This document shows positions 1-11,291 of a stretch of 64,000 nucleotides of DNA, one piece after another. The DNA comes from Streptomyces sp. CHD11 (GTDB taxonomy: Bacteria; Actinomycetota; Actinomycetes; Streptomycetales; Streptomycetaceae): contig NZ_JABTTS010000001.1 of the NCBI RefSeq assembly GCF_018638295.1, positions 310,001-374,000 on the forward strand, written 5' to 3'. The notes under the pieces are model-generated. The model saw nothing but the letters and a program-made list of their open reading frames with translations. It made no database searches and was not told the origin of the DNA. A program made the translations under genes and the position numbers. How positions within the stretch are numbered: the first letter of the stretch is position 1; each line of letters opens with the position of its first letter.

Positions 1-40
1 CCTCGCGGTGTCCGCCATCGTCTCGGCGTCCATCGCCTGA
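1..40 (+). CDS. 3' end of an unidentified protein (partial)
   Basis: The first bases read in frame 2 as Leu-Ala-Val-Ser-Ala-Ile-Val-Ser-Ala-Ser-Ile-Ala followed by TGA at 38-40. The hydrophobic, small-residue tail resembles the end of a membrane protein, but twelve codons are too few to name a family. The 200 bases that follow hold a GTG-initiated frame running into the antisense of the next gene, which I do not accept as coding. Confidence 0.3.
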   Translation, partial: LAVSAIVSASIA

Positions 41-240
41 CACGCCACACCGGCTGACGCGGCCCGTGGACAGGCCCGGCATCCGGTCACCGGCCCCCGC
101 GGAAGAGGATCCGCCGACGCAGTCGAAGACGGCCCCGGACGGACTCGCGCTGCTCCGGATCGACCGCTCGACCGGCCAGGGGGTGTACCGGGAACCCAAC
201 GTCTGGTTGCGGCACACCTGGGACCGGCGGCGCCCGGCCC

Positions 241-687
241 TCACGCCACCCGGAAGCGCTCCGGCGCCGCGCCGCGCACCCGCTCGGGCCGGGTGGGCGC
301 GACCGCCGGCTCTCCGCGTACGGCCGACTGGGCGCGGACGGCCGCGCGGACCCGGTACGTGGTGCGGTTGGGGTCCACGACGGGTTCGCCCAGGGTGATC
401 CGTCCCGTCGCCCGCAGCTCGTCGCAGTCGGCGGTGGGCAGCGCGGCGTAGCAGCCGCCGGTGCCGGTGGCGGAGTCCAGGGGGCGCCAGTAGCTGTATC
501 TGCGGCGGCCGTTCGCGTACACCGTGACGTAGGTGGGGGTGCGGGGGTCGGCGATGACGCGCAGCGCGTCGGCGGCCGCGCCCGACGGGCGGCCCGCCGG
601 CGCCGGGCCGGAGCCCCTCCCGGATTGCGGGCGGTGCGCCGTCGGCAGGGCGACGAGGGACCTCGAGCGGTCGACGGTGGAGAGCAT
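241..687 (-). CDS. Conserved hypothetical protein
   Basis: A 148-residue protein I cannot assign to a family. The central part (YVTVYANGRRRYSYWRPLDS, then a Cys-containing stretch CYAALPTADC) looks like genuine folded protein, while the N-terminal 40 residues are Gly/Pro/Ala-rich. The ATG at 687 has a GGAAAGG ribosome site 8 bases upstream; a GTG nine codons earlier is possible. It is convergent with the fragment at the window start and divergent from the rhamnosidase gene. The two cysteines could form a disulfide, but no signal peptide is visible. Confidence 0.55.
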   Translation of the reverse strand: MLSTVDRSRSLVALPTAHRPQSGRGSGPAPAGRPSGAAADALRVIADPRTPTYVTVYANGRRRYSYWRPLDSATGTGGCYAALPTADCDELRATGRITLGEPVVDPNRTTYRVRAAVRAQSAVRGEPAVAPTRPERVRGAAPERFRVA

Positions 688-1071
688 CAGCAGGACCTTT
701 CCGGAGCCGGACACGAGACCGTCTACCCAGCGCCGCGCCGGAGTTGATCTCCTTTTCCGATCATTGTGCTACCTCACACTGACAACGTCGTAAGGGTTTA
801 CCCCGTTCCCGCCCCGGCGTGTCGCCGTCCGATGGCGAACCGCCCCCTTCCGGGCGAAGCGATCCCCCACTCCGGGCGGGGCGATTCCGGACTCCGGGCA
901 GGTCGCCGCGGAGTCGCTCCCCGGCTGCGGGCGAGCCGTCTCGCGGCCGTCGTCCGTCCGGCCATGTCCCGGGTCTGCGGAACCCGGACGACGGTTCCCC
1001 TACGCGGACCCTCCTCCTCCTCGGTGGCCCGCTCCCCCCACTGATCGCCCTTTTCGCCGTCCGCACACCTC
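688..1071. other. Intergenic region, no gene recognised
   Basis: Divergent intergenic space. It contains a locally AT-richer patch near 750-790 that may carry the promoter of the minus-strand gene, and several short near-repeats of a CTCCGGGC word around 870-900. No open frame here has a ribosome site and sensible composition. Confidence 0.5.
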
Positions 1072-1101
1072 TTGCAGTGACTCTCAGGGTGTCCCTAGGA
1101 T
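1072..1101 (+). promoter_or_regulatory. Candidate promoter of the rhamnosidase gene
   Basis: TTGCAG at 1072-1077 and TAGGAT at 1096-1101 are separated by 18 bases, close to the vegetative Streptomyces consensus. Transcription would start near 1108, giving a leader of about 60 bases that contains the operator described next. Confidence 0.6.
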
Positions 1102-1117
1102 CGCCGCACAGCGTGAG

Positions 1118-1129
1118 TGAAACGTTTCA
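1118..1129 (+). promoter_or_regulatory. LacI-family operator-like palindrome
   Basis: TGAAACGTTTCA is a perfect 12-base palindrome with the central CG typical of LacI/GalR operators. It sits just downstream of the predicted transcription start and about 40 bases before the start codon, a position where a bound repressor would block the rhamnosidase gene. No LacI-family gene is present in the window, so the cognate repressor must be encoded elsewhere. Confidence 0.65.
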
Positions 1130-1166
1130 AGCATCGTGGGCCGACAACGAGCAAGGGACGCACAAC

Positions 1167-4100
1167 ATGGCTGAAGGATGGAAGCGCAGGGTCTTCCTGC
1201 GGGGCACCGTGGCCGCGGGAGCGGGTATCGGCGCGTTCGGCGGCGCCGCGCCTGCGGCGGCCTCGCCGGCGAGCGGACCGGCGGCGGGCGGGCTGCGCGT
1301 GGTGCGCACCACCGTGGAGTACGCCGGGACACTGCTCGGCACGGATGTCGAACGCCCCCGGCTGTCCTGGGAACTGGCGGCACCGGGACAGGGCGCCCGG
1401 CAGCGCGCCTACCGCGTCCAGGTGGTGCGCGACCGCGCCCGCTGGGACGGCCGGAAGGTCTGGGACTCCGGGAAGGTCCACTCCGACCGGACGGTCGCAG
1501 TCGCCTACGACGGTCCCGCACTGCGCCCCCGCACCCGCTACTTCTGGCGCGTACGCGTGTGGGACGCCGCCGGTCGCGCGTCCCGCTGGAGCGAGCCGCG
1601 CTGGTGGGAGACAACGTTGTCGGACGAGGACTGGCGGGCGCGCTGGATCGGTGCCGACGCCCCGCCGCGGCCGCCGTCGTTCGAGGGCGCCTCATGGATC
1701 TGGTCGCCGGGTGCCACCTCCTCCGACGCGCCCGAGGGCCCGCGGTGGTTCCGGGCGCGCCTCGCGCTGCCGGCCGGCACGGCCGTCCGGCGGGCGGTGC
1801 TGACCGCCACCGCCGACGACGACTTCACCCTGTACGCCGGCGGGGAGCGCACACTGCACGCGCCGGAACGGCAGGACGGCTGGCGCACCGGTCAGGTCGC
1901 CGACGTGACCGCACTCGTCCGCGACACCTCGTCCCGGGAGGTCGTTCTCGCCGCGCTCGCGACCAACCGGGGCGGCGCCAGTGTCAACCCGGGCGGTCTG
2001 CTGGTCCGGCTCATCGTGGAGACAGCCGGCGGTCAGCGGCACGAACTGGTCACCGGGGACGGGTGGCGCGTCTCGGGGACCGAGCAACAGGGATGGCAGC
2101 GCCCGGACTTCGACGACAGCGGGTGGGACGCGGCCGCGGTGCTGGCGCCGTACGGGCAGGGGCCGTGGGGCTCGGGCGTGTCGGTGGAGGAGCCGGAGCA
2201 GCCCGCGCCGCTGCTCCGCAGGGGCTTCACCGTGCGCAAGAAGATCTCCCGGGCGCGGCTCCACCTCAGCGGACTCGCCTACTACGAGGCGTGGCTCAAC
2301 GGCCACCGGGTCGGGCGGCAGGTTCTCGACCCCGGCTTCACCGACTACGACGAGACCGTGCTGTACGCGGTGCACGACGTGACCGGGCTGCTGGAGCGTG
2401 GGGAGAACGCTCTCGGTGTCACCCTCGGGCGGGGGTTCTACGGCATGACCACCCCGAACGTGTGGAACTGGCACCGCGCGCCGTGGCACGGCGAGCCGCG
2501 GCTGCTCGCCCAGTTGGAGATCGACCACCCGGACGGCTCCCGCACCACCGTCGTCTCGGACGGGGACTGGCGGCTGACCGAGGGCCCCGTTCGCTCCAAC
2601 TCGCTGTACGCCGGGGAGAGTTACGACGCCCGTCTGACTCCCGGCGGCTGGACCCTCCCGGGATTCGACGACAGCGCGTGGCGCCCGGCCGGGGTGCAGG
2701 AGGCGCCGGGGGGAAGGCTGCGGGCCCAGCCGCACGATCCGATCGAGATCATCGAGACGGTACGGCCCGAGGAGATCAGCGAGCTGCGCCCCGGTGTGTA
2801 CGTGGTCGACATGGGCCGCACCATGGCCGGCTGGACCCGGCTGACCGTCCGGGACGCGGCCGAGGGCGCCGTGGTGCGACTCGTGCACGGCGAGAAGCTC
2901 GAGGAGGACGGCAGTGTGCACGCCGCGACGGGGCATGTGCCGGGCCGCTTCCAGACGGACGAGTACGTGTGCGCGGGCGGCGGCGAGGAGGTCTGGGAAC
3001 CCTCGTTCTCGTACAAGGGCTTCCGCTATGTGGAGATCAGCGGGCTGCCGTCCCGGCCGTCCCCGGAGCAGGTGCTGGGCCGGGTGGTGCACACCCGGGT
3101 CGAGGAGGTGAGCGACTTCGCCTGCTCCGAGCCGTTCTACGAGTGGCTGGACGGGGCGATGCGGCGGACCGTGCTGAACAACCTGCACGGCATCCCCACG
3201 GACACCCCGATGTACGAGAAGAACGGCTGGACCGGCGACGCGCAGGTCGGCACACCCGTGATGGCGTACGCCTTCGGGATGCACCGGCTGCTGTCGAAGT
3301 GGCTCGGCGACCTGGCGGACAGTCAGACCGGCACGGGGCAGCTGCCGGTGATCGTGCCGAGCGGCGGGTGGGGGTACCGGGAGGCGGCGCCGTCCCCGGA
3401 GTGGACCACGGTGTACCCGTTCGTGATACGCGAGATGTACCGCGTGTACGGCGACGAGCGGGCGGCCCGGGAGCACTGGGACACCCTGGTGCGCTATCTG
3501 GACTGGGAGTTGTCCCGGCTGGAGGACGGACTGGCCGTCACCGCCCTGGGCGACTATCTGCCGCCCGGCTACGGCGGCAATCCGCCCGAGGACACCCGGC
3601 TCACGGCGACGGCGTATCTGCACCGCGCCCTGTCGCACACCGCGGAGATGGGCGATCTGCTGGGCGAGGTGGGGACCGCGGCCCGCTACCGGGAGGCCGC
3701 CGGGAAACTCAAGGAGGCCCTCAACGCGGCGTTCCTCGGCCCGCAGGGGCACTATCGCACGGCGAAGGACCCCGGCTACCGGCAGACGTCCAACGCGGTA
3801 CCACTGGCCTTCGGGCTCGTACCGCCGGGCGCCCGTGCCTCCGTACTCGACAGTCTGGTCAAGGACATCGAGGAGCGCGGCAACCACCTCGACACGGGCG
3901 CGCTGGGCACCAGCGTGCTGCTGAGGGTGCTGTGTGCCCACGGCCGCCCGGACGTGGCGCACGCCGTCGCGACGCAGCGGACGTATCCGGGCTGGGGGTA
4001 CTGGCGGGAGAACGGCGCCGACACCATGTGGGAGATGTGGCCGCTGGACTCCCGCTCCCGCGACCACTACTTCCAGGGCACGGTCGTGCAGTGGCTGTAC

Positions 4101-4421
4101 GAGAGCGTGGCCGGTCTGCGTCCCGGTGACGCCGGGTACCGCACCTTCGTGGTCCGGCCCGACGCCCGGACGGGGGTGGACTGGGCGCGCACCTCGATCC
4201 GTACCGTGCGCGGGCCGGCGGCGGTCTCCTGGTCACGGATCGACGGCCGGCTGCGGCTCAGGGTGCGCGTCCCGGTGGGCGCGAGCGCCGAGGTCCATGT
4301 ACCGGGCGACGGACGCTCCCGGGTGACCGTACCGCGGGGAGCCCGTTTCCTGCGGGAGGAACCCGGGTTCGTGGTGCACCGGGTGCCGCACGGCGCATGG
4401 GAGTTCACCGGGCGGGCCTAG
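1167..4421 (+). CDS. Secreted alpha-L-rhamnosidase, GH78 family
   Basis: A 1084-residue enzyme expected to release terminal alpha-L-rhamnose from plant or microbial polysaccharides and glycosides outside the cell. The ATG at 1167 follows an AAGGGA ribosome site and begins a Tat signal peptide (KRRVFLRGT near residue 6, then an Ala/Gly-rich hydrophobic stretch). A fibronectin-like module, sugar-binding-like modules and the Bac_rhamnosid N-domain follow (LGVTLGRGFYG around residue 420). The catalytic (alpha/alpha)6 barrel carries the GH78 signature TDTPMYEKNGWTGDAQ near residue 685, which includes the acidic residue aligned with the general acid. The C-terminal beta domain ends the protein. The open frame extends 116 codons further upstream, but that part covers the promoter and operator and is not protein. 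Gene length and domain order match the family. Confidence 0.92.
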   Translation: MAEGWKRRVFLRGTVAAGAGIGAFGGAAPAAASPASGPAAGGLRVVRTTVEYAGTLLGTDVERPRLSWELAAPGQGARQRAYRVQVVRDRARWDGRKVWDSGKVHSDRTVAVAYDGPALRPRTRYFWRVRVWDAAGRASRWSEPRWWETTLSDEDWRARWIGADAPPRPPSFEGASWIWSPGATSSDAPEGPRWFRARLALPAGTAVRRAVLTATADDDFTLYAGGERTLHAPERQDGWRTGQVADVTALVRDTSSREVVLAALATNRGGASVNPGGLLVRLIVETAGGQRHELVTGDGWRVSGTEQQGWQRPDFDDSGWDAAAVLAPYGQGPWGSGVSVEEPEQPAPLLRRGFTVRKKISRARLHLSGLAYYEAWLNGHRVGRQVLDPGFTDYDETVLYAVHDVTGLLERGENALGVTLGRGFYGMTTPNVWNWHRAPWHGEPRLLAQLEIDHPDGSRTTVVSDGDWRLTEGPVRSNSLYAGESYDARLTPGGWTLPGFDDSAWRPAGVQEAPGGRLRAQPHDPIEIIETVRPEEISELRPGVYVVDMGRTMAGWTRLTVRDAAEGAVVRLVHGEKLEEDGSVHAATGHVPGRFQTDEYVCAGGGEEVWEPSFSYKGFRYVEISGLPSRPSPEQVLGRVVHTRVEEVSDFACSEPFYEWLDGAMRRTVLNNLHGIPTDTPMYEKNGWTGDAQVGTPVMAYAFGMHRLLSKWLGDLADSQTGTGQLPVIVPSGGWGYREAAPSPEWTTVYPFVIREMYRVYGDERAAREHWDTLVRYLDWELSRLEDGLAVTALGDYLPPGYGGNPPEDTRLTATAYLHRALSHTAEMGDLLGEVGTAARYREAAGKLKEALNAAFLGPQGHYRTAKDPGYRQTSNAVPLAFGLVPPGARASVLDSLVKDIEERGNHLDTGALGTSVLLRVLCAHGRPDVAHAVATQRTYPGWGYWRENGADTMWEMWPLDSRSRDHYFQGTVVQWLYESVAGLRPGDAGYRTFVVRPDARTGVDWARTSIRTVRGPAAVSWSRIDGRLRLRVRVPVGASAEVHVPGDGRSRVTVPRGARFLREEPGFVVHRVPHGAWEFTGRA

Positions 4422-4593
4422 CGCCCCGGCAGGCGGCGTTCGGCCTGGTGGCGTGTGCCGGGCGGCCGGCCGCGTCGGGCCGGCCGGATGCGTGACGGGC
4501 CGCGCGGCACCGCCGGGTCGGTGTGGTGATCCGGCACGGGACCGCGGGTCCGGCCGGAAGCGCCGGCCAGGCCCGTCACCGGCGCGGGAGGCG

Positions 4594-4670
4594 GCGGAGC
4601 ACCGGCGCGGGCGGCAGTCCGCGGGGGAAGCGGTCTCCCCCGCGGACCGCCGGTGGCGCCGGTGCTCCGC
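4594..4670. terminator. Very long bidirectional hairpin terminator
   Basis: Two nested perfect inverted repeats: outer arms of 15 bases at 4594-4608 and 4656-4670, and inner arms of 12 bases at 4617-4628 and 4636-4647 around a 7-base loop. It lies between the converging rhamnosidase and DUF2945 genes, about 170 bases past the former and 110 past the latter. The rest of the 4422-4780 gap shows no gene. Confidence 0.75.
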
Positions 4671-4780
4671 GGCACGGCACACGTCCGTCCCGGGCTACCG
4701 CCCGAGACCGGCCGGCCCCGTGTCGACCCGGGTACGGGACCCGCCCCGGGCCGCCTGGTCGCGTCGGGGTTCCACGGCGC

Positions 4781-5011
4781 TCATTTCTTCTTCCTGAGCG
4801 CGGAGGGCTTGTGCACCGCGGTTCTGCCCGACTTGTCGCTGCGCACCTCGTACTGCGGTTCCTCCTCCGAGGCGTCGACCGTGCGGCCGGAGGCCTGCGT
4901 GCGCTTGGTGATCTTCTTCTCGACCTTGCCCGTCGTCTCGCTGCCGTGGCTGCTCCAGGCGACCTCGTCGCCCTTGTCCGGCTCGTCGCTGCGGTCGCTG
5001 TCCTTGGCCAT
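4781..5011 (-). CDS. DUF2945 (HVA1/TUDOR-like) small protein
   Basis: A 76-residue, strongly charged protein matching the DUF2945 pattern: KGDEVAWSSHGSETTGKV, then a Lys/Thr-rich strand, then PQYEVRSDKSGRTAVHKP and a basic tail (LRKKK). The family is small and cytosolic, has a Tudor-like barrel, and its biochemical role is not settled. The ATG at 5011 was chosen because the alignable domain starts right after it; the frame extends 22 more codons upstream but these look non-coding. It follows katG on the same strand but is separated from it by a terminator hairpin, so it is probably transcribed separately. Confidence 0.8.
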   Translation of the reverse strand: MAKDSDRSDEPDKGDEVAWSSHGSETTGKVEKKITKRTQASGRTVDASEEEPQYEVRSDKSGRTAVHKPSALRKKK

Positions 5012-5094
5012 GTCCGGCGTCTCCTTCGGTGGCGATCGGCTCGCTTCCACCCTGGAGGCAGGGCGGCCCCCGCGCATCCCGGAGGTGACGCACG

Positions 5095-5129
5095 TCCGGG
5101 CCGGCCCCCCCGCGGGGGGCCGACCCGGA
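5095..5129. terminator. Terminator downstream of katG
   Basis: An 8-base GC arm pair (5103-5110 and 5114-5121) around a 3-base loop, extended by outer TCCGGG/CCCGGA arms. It lies 18 bases after the katG stop codon. Confidence 0.7.
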
Positions 5130-5146
5130 TCAGTGGGAGGGACGGC

Positions 5147-7698
<2,552 letters not shown>

Positions 7699-7706
7699 AG
7701 GCCGAA

Positions 7707-7735
7707 CCTATAGGCCTGGACGCGAGTAATTCCAG
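7707..7735 (-). promoter_or_regulatory. Candidate furA-katG promoter
   Basis: On the minus strand CTGGAA (7735-7730) and TATAGG (7712-7707) are 17 bases apart. Transcription would begin almost at the ATG at 7698, consistent with the leaderless or near-leaderless furA transcripts known in Streptomyces. It probably now drives katG through the pseudogene. Confidence 0.5.
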
Positions 7736-8051
7736 AGAACGAATGGATCCAGTCTTGGGGCGTGTCCGGTACGAGTGGGCGACGTGCGAGTTACGCCGCT
7801 CCGTCCGGGGAGAGGGGGCGGCGGTGCCGCCGGGTCAAGGGGAGTCCTCGCGGCGCAGGCGTGCGCACGGGGCGGGGTAGGACGGCCGCGACACCAAGGA
7901 CGGCGGACGGCGGACGGCGGACGGGGAGAGCGAAGCCTGCGCGGCTCCGACGACGCCGCGGCCCGCGCTTTCGGACTGCTGCCGGGCGCCGTGGCGCTCG
8001 CGCGGCCGGCCCAGCGCCGCCACCGGTACGGCACCCGGCCCTGACCGGCGG
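7736..8051. other. Intergenic region with short tandem repeat
   Basis: No convincing gene. A heptamer GGACGGC is repeated four times at 7898-7925 (the last copy imperfect). Open frames on both strands here lack ribosome sites and have repetitive composition. Confidence 0.5.
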
Positions 8052-8933
8052 TCAGTACAGCACGTTCAGCGCTCCGGGCAGGACCCGCAGCGTAACGGGG
8101 AGGACCGCGTCGACCTCTCCGTCGGCTCCGTAGGGGACCTCCCGGTGGGCCTCGATGCGGATCTCGCGGCCGCGCAGGATCCGCACCTGGGGCCGGTGGA
8201 CGTGCGCACCGGTCCTGAGCTCGTTCATGAGGGCGAAGAACAGCAGCCGGGGCGCCTTGTCGATCATGACGATGTCCAGCAGGCCGTCGTCCACGCGGGC
8301 GTCCGGTGCGATGATCCGGCCGGATCCGTAGAAGCCGGAGTTGGCCGCTACCACCGTGTAGCCGGTGTGCGGGTGTTCCTCGCCGTCGACGGTGACCCGG
8401 TAGCGGGCGGGCCGCCAGGTGGTGACGGCCCGCAGGCCGCCCGCGTAATAGGAGACCGGACCCCTCAGCAGTCCGGACCGGTTGGCGTGGCGGTTGGCGA
8501 GCGCGTCCACACCGGCGTACACACTGCCGAGCACGACGGCGCGGTCGTGGACGGCCGAGCCGACCTCGATGGTGTCGACCTGGCGCGGTTCACCGTGGAG
8601 CAGGATGCGGGCCAGGGCCTCCGGGTCCCGCGGCAGCCCCAGTGCGCGGGCGAAGTCGTTGCCGCGGCCGGCCGGGACGAGGCCGAGGGTCGCACCGGTG
8701 CCGCTGAGGGCGCCGCCGACGCCCCCCGCGATGCCGTCGCCGCCGACGGCGAGGACGACACGCCCTCTCCGCCCGGCGTCGCGGGCCAGTTCCCGGGCGT
8801 GGTCCAGGCTGCGGCTGTATTCGGTCCGCAGGTCGGCGCCCTCCTCCCGGAGGTGCCGGGCCAGTGCGAGCAGGGCCGCCGCTCCGGTGGCCGCGCCCGC
8901 GGTGGGGTTGACGACGGCGGTGAACTGGCGCAT
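8052..8933 (-). CDS. Diacylglycerol kinase-like lipid kinase
   Basis: A 293-residue member of the DAGK/YegS lipid-kinase family, which phosphorylates diacylglycerol, sphingoid or related lipids at the membrane using ATP. It shows the N-terminal VVNPTAG strand, the nucleotide-binding GGDG motif at residues 64-67, and the conserved PAGRGNDFAR segment; length is normal for the family. It lies 82 bases downstream of the alkyl-DHAP-synthase-like gene on the same strand and is probably cotranscribed with it. With the adjacent glycerol-3-phosphate dehydrogenase gene this suggests glycerolipid or ether-lipid metabolism. The actual substrate cannot be read from the sequence. Confidence 0.88.
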   Translation of the reverse strand: MRQFTAVVNPTAGAATGAAALLALARHLREEGADLRTEYSRSLDHARELARDAGRRGRVVLAVGGDGIAGGVGGALSGTGATLGLVPAGRGNDFARALGLPRDPEALARILLHGEPRQVDTIEVGSAVHDRAVVLGSVYAGVDALANRHANRSGLLRGPVSYYAGGLRAVTTWRPARYRVTVDGEEHPHTGYTVVAANSGFYGSGRIIAPDARVDDGLLDIVMIDKAPRLLFFALMNELRTGAHVHRPQVRILRGREIRIEAHREVPYGADGEVDAVLPVTLRVLPGALNVLY

Positions 8934-9015
8934 CGGGGTGCCTCCGGGGCGGGCCGACGGGACGGGGACGAGGACGGCGCGTGGACGGACAGCGTGAAGG
9001 GGCAGCGTGGGCGGG

Positions 9016-10608
9016 TCAGCCGGCGGGCAGCAGGACGCCGGGGTTCAGCACTCCCGCCGGGTCCAGTCGCCGCTTCACGGCACGCAGGGCGTCGATGCCC
9101 AGCGGGCCCGCCTCACGGGCGTACCACTCCCGGTGGTCGGTGCCGACCCCGTGGTGGTGGCTGATGGTGCCGCCGGCGGCGAGGATCGCCTCGTTGGCGG
9201 CGTGCTTGGCGCGGGTCCAGTGCGCCACGGGGTCCTCGCCCTGGGCGGAGACCACGGTGAAGTAGAGCGAGGCGCCGTTCTCGTAGACGTGGGAGATGTG
9301 GCACATGACCAGCGGCGGGGTGCCGGCGCCGGTGAGGGTGTCGGTGAGCGCGTCGCGGACGGCGGCGTACAGCCCGGGGACACGGGACCAGAACGTCGCC
9401 GTCTCGAGCGTCTCCGCGAACGCCCCGGCGTCGAGGAGCGCGTCGCGCAGATAGGGGGCGGAGTAGCGGCCGTGCGCCCAGCGGCGGCCCGGCTCCTCGC
9501 CCAAGGGGGTTCCGCCGCAGGCACGCAGGACGGCCGCCGCGCGTTCCCTGCGGTACGCGGTGTCCTCCTGCGTGCCCTCGTAGCCGGTGACGGCCGTGCA
9601 GCCGGCCTCCTGCGGTGCGCCGGAGCCGATGGCCTCCGGGTTCGCCAGGCCGATGAACGTCTCGGTCTCGTCCGACAGGCGCAGCACGGTGGGCCGCGGC
9701 CCGTCCTGGGCGAGCCGGCGCAGCGCGGTCGTCCCCTCCTCGAAGGAGGGGAAGTGCCAGCCCTCGTAGACCGAGGTGCGCGGAACCGGGCGGATCCGTA
9801 CGGTCACCGAGGTGATGACGCCGAAGGCTCCCTCCGAGCCGAGCACGAGCTGGCGCAGGTCGGGTCCGGCGGCCGAGCGGGGGGCCCGGCCGGTGTCCAG
9901 GGTGCCCTCGGGGGTGGCGAGGGTGAGGGAGAGCACCATCTCGTCGAACCGGCCGTAGCCGGCGGAGGCCTGTCCGCTGGAGCGGGCGGCGGCGAAACCG
10001 CCGATGGTCGCCCACTCGTAGGACTGGGGGAAGTGGCCCAGGGTGAAGCCGTGTCCGGCGAGCAGCGCCTCGGCGCGGGGCCCGCGCAGGCCGGGCTGCA
10101 GGGTCGCCGTGCGGGAGACCGGGTCGAGGTCGAGCAGGGCGTCCATGCGCCGCAGGTCCAGGGCGACGAAGGCGCCCCGCGCTTCGGGGGCGAGTCCGCC
10201 GACCACGGAGGTGCCGCCGCCGAACGGCACCAGCGGCAGGCCGTGTTCGGCGCACACCCGCAGGACGGCGAGGACCTCGTCGTGCCCCGAGGGCAGCAGC
10301 ACGGCCGCGGGGACGGCGGTCACGTCTCCCGCACGGACGCGCAGCAGGTCGGGGGTGGACTTGCCGCGGGTGTGCCGGACCCGGGTCTCCGCGTCGGTGC
10401 GTACGTGCGCCTCGTCGCCCAGGGCCCCGATCAGGGCGCGGCGCGCTCCGGGCGTCAGCGGGCTCTCGGGGACGGCCAGGTCCCCGATGGCGACGGGGGC
10501 CGCCTCACGGGGTTTGACACCGAGCAGATCGCGCAACAGCCCGGTCACCGTGCCGGGCAGCGGTGTCGCCTCGGCCGGGTCCCCCCAGCCGCTCCACAGC
10601 ATGTCCAT
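9016..10608 (-). CDS. FAD-linked oxidase, alkyldihydroxyacetonephosphate synthase-like
   Basis: A 530-residue flavoprotein of the vanillyl-alcohol-oxidase/D-lactate dehydrogenase type. The FAD-binding PFGGGTSVVGG motif lies in the first third. The His triplet in TISHHHGVGTDHREW near the C-terminus is the hallmark of alkyl-DHAP synthases, which exchange the acyl chain of acyl-DHAP for a fatty alcohol to make ether lipids. Actinobacterial homologues are widespread and their in vivo substrate is often unproven. ATG at 10608 was preferred; the open frame extends 18 codons upstream into the divergent promoter region. It faces a TetR regulator across 74 bases and is followed by a lipid kinase. Confidence 0.85.
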   Translation of the reverse strand: MDMLWSGWGDPAEATPLPGTVTGLLRDLLGVKPREAAPVAIGDLAVPESPLTPGARRALIGALGDEAHVRTDAETRVRHTRGKSTPDLLRVRAGDVTAVPAAVLLPSGHDEVLAVLRVCAEHGLPLVPFGGGTSVVGGLAPEARGAFVALDLRRMDALLDLDPVSRTATLQPGLRGPRAEALLAGHGFTLGHFPQSYEWATIGGFAAARSSGQASAGYGRFDEMVLSLTLATPEGTLDTGRAPRSAAGPDLRQLVLGSEGAFGVITSVTVRIRPVPRTSVYEGWHFPSFEEGTTALRRLAQDGPRPTVLRLSDETETFIGLANPEAIGSGAPQEAGCTAVTGYEGTQEDTAYRRERAAAVLRACGGTPLGEEPGRRWAHGRYSAPYLRDALLDAGAFAETLETATFWSRVPGLYAAVRDALTDTLTGAGTPPLVMCHISHVYENGASLYFTVVSAQGEDPVAHWTRAKHAANEAILAAGGTISHHHGVGTDHREWYAREAGPLGIDALRAVKRRLDPAGVLNPGVLLPAG

Positions 10609-10641
10609 GGCTGTCGTCCTCACCGGTCGGGAATGAGCGAT

Positions 10642-10657
10642 GCCGTCGACCGACGGC
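10642..10657. promoter_or_regulatory. Inverted repeat, candidate TetR operator
   Basis: GCCGTCG-AC-CGACGGC is a perfect 7-base inverted repeat in the 74-base divergent spacer between the flavoenzyme and the TetR gene, a typical site for autoregulation. A direct repeat of GTTACAC just before the TetR start codon (10669-10682) may also take part. Confidence 0.5.
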
Positions 10658-10682
10658 CTCACGTGGCGTTACACTGTTACAC

Positions 10683-11291
10683 ATGACGCCTATTCGTCAC
10701 AACGCTTCCGGTGGTTCGGACAACGACGCGGTGCTCGACGCGGTGCGGGACTGCGTCCTGGCCGTCGGGGTCCGCCGCACCACACTCACCGACGTGGCCC
10801 GCCGCGCCGGGGTGTCCCGGATGACGCTGTACCGGCGCTGGCCCGATGTGCGTTCCCTGGTCGGCGATCTGATGACCCGGGAGTGGATCGGGGTGGCCAC
10901 CGGGGCCATCCCGACGCCCGAGCCCGGCGTGCCTGCGCGCGACGTGCTCACCGAAGGGCTGGTGGCGGCGGTGCGCGCCTTCGGTGCCCATCCGCTCTTC
11001 CACAAGATCCTCGACGTCGATCCCGAACTGCTGCTGCCCTACGTGCTGGACCGCCGCGGGGCGAGCCAGGAAGCCCTGCTGGAACTGCTGGCCGGCGCCC
11101 TGCGCGACGGGCACGCCGACGGCTCGGTGCGCACCGCCCATCCGGAGCGGCAGGCCCGGTCGGTGCTGCTGATCGTGCAGTCCTTCACCCTGTCCCTGCG
11201 GACCATGACCGAAGAGGACGATCCCGAACTCGCCCCCGAGGCCTTCCTCGGTGAACTGCGCGACATCCTGGAGAGGACCCTCAGGCCATGA
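10683..11291 (+). CDS. TetR/AcrR-family transcriptional regulator
   Basis: A 202-residue regulator. The N-terminal helix-turn-helix is clear (TTLTDVARRAGVSRMTLYRRW, residues 33-53); the remaining all-helical part would bind a small ligand, probably a lipid-derived or glycerol-derived molecule judging by its neighbours. Its stop overlaps the glpD start (ATGA at 11288-11291), so the two are translationally coupled. It is divergent from the alkyl-DHAP-synthase-like gene and probably controls both directions through the intergenic inverted repeat. Confidence 0.9.
   Translation: MTPIRHNASGGSDNDAVLDAVRDCVLAVGVRRTTLTDVARRAGVSRMTLYRRWPDVRSLVGDLMTREWIGVATGAIPTPEPGVPARDVLTEGLVAAVRAFGAHPLFHKILDVDPELLLPYVLDRRGASQEALLELLAGALRDGHADGSVRTAHPERQARSVLLIVQSFTLSLRTMTEEDDPELAPEAFLGELRDILERTLRP

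Noticed and set aside
66..398. GTG-started 110-codon frame near the left end
   Set aside because: It overlaps the minus-strand hypothetical gene and its second half is antisense Arg/Pro-rich sequence; the first 50 codons are not enough to support it.
1178..4129. Long open frames overlapping the rhamnosidase gene, including a 983-codon frame on the same strand and a 791-codon antisense frame
   Set aside because: They arise from high GC in the codon third positions; composition is Arg/Gly/Pro-rich and no family pattern appears.
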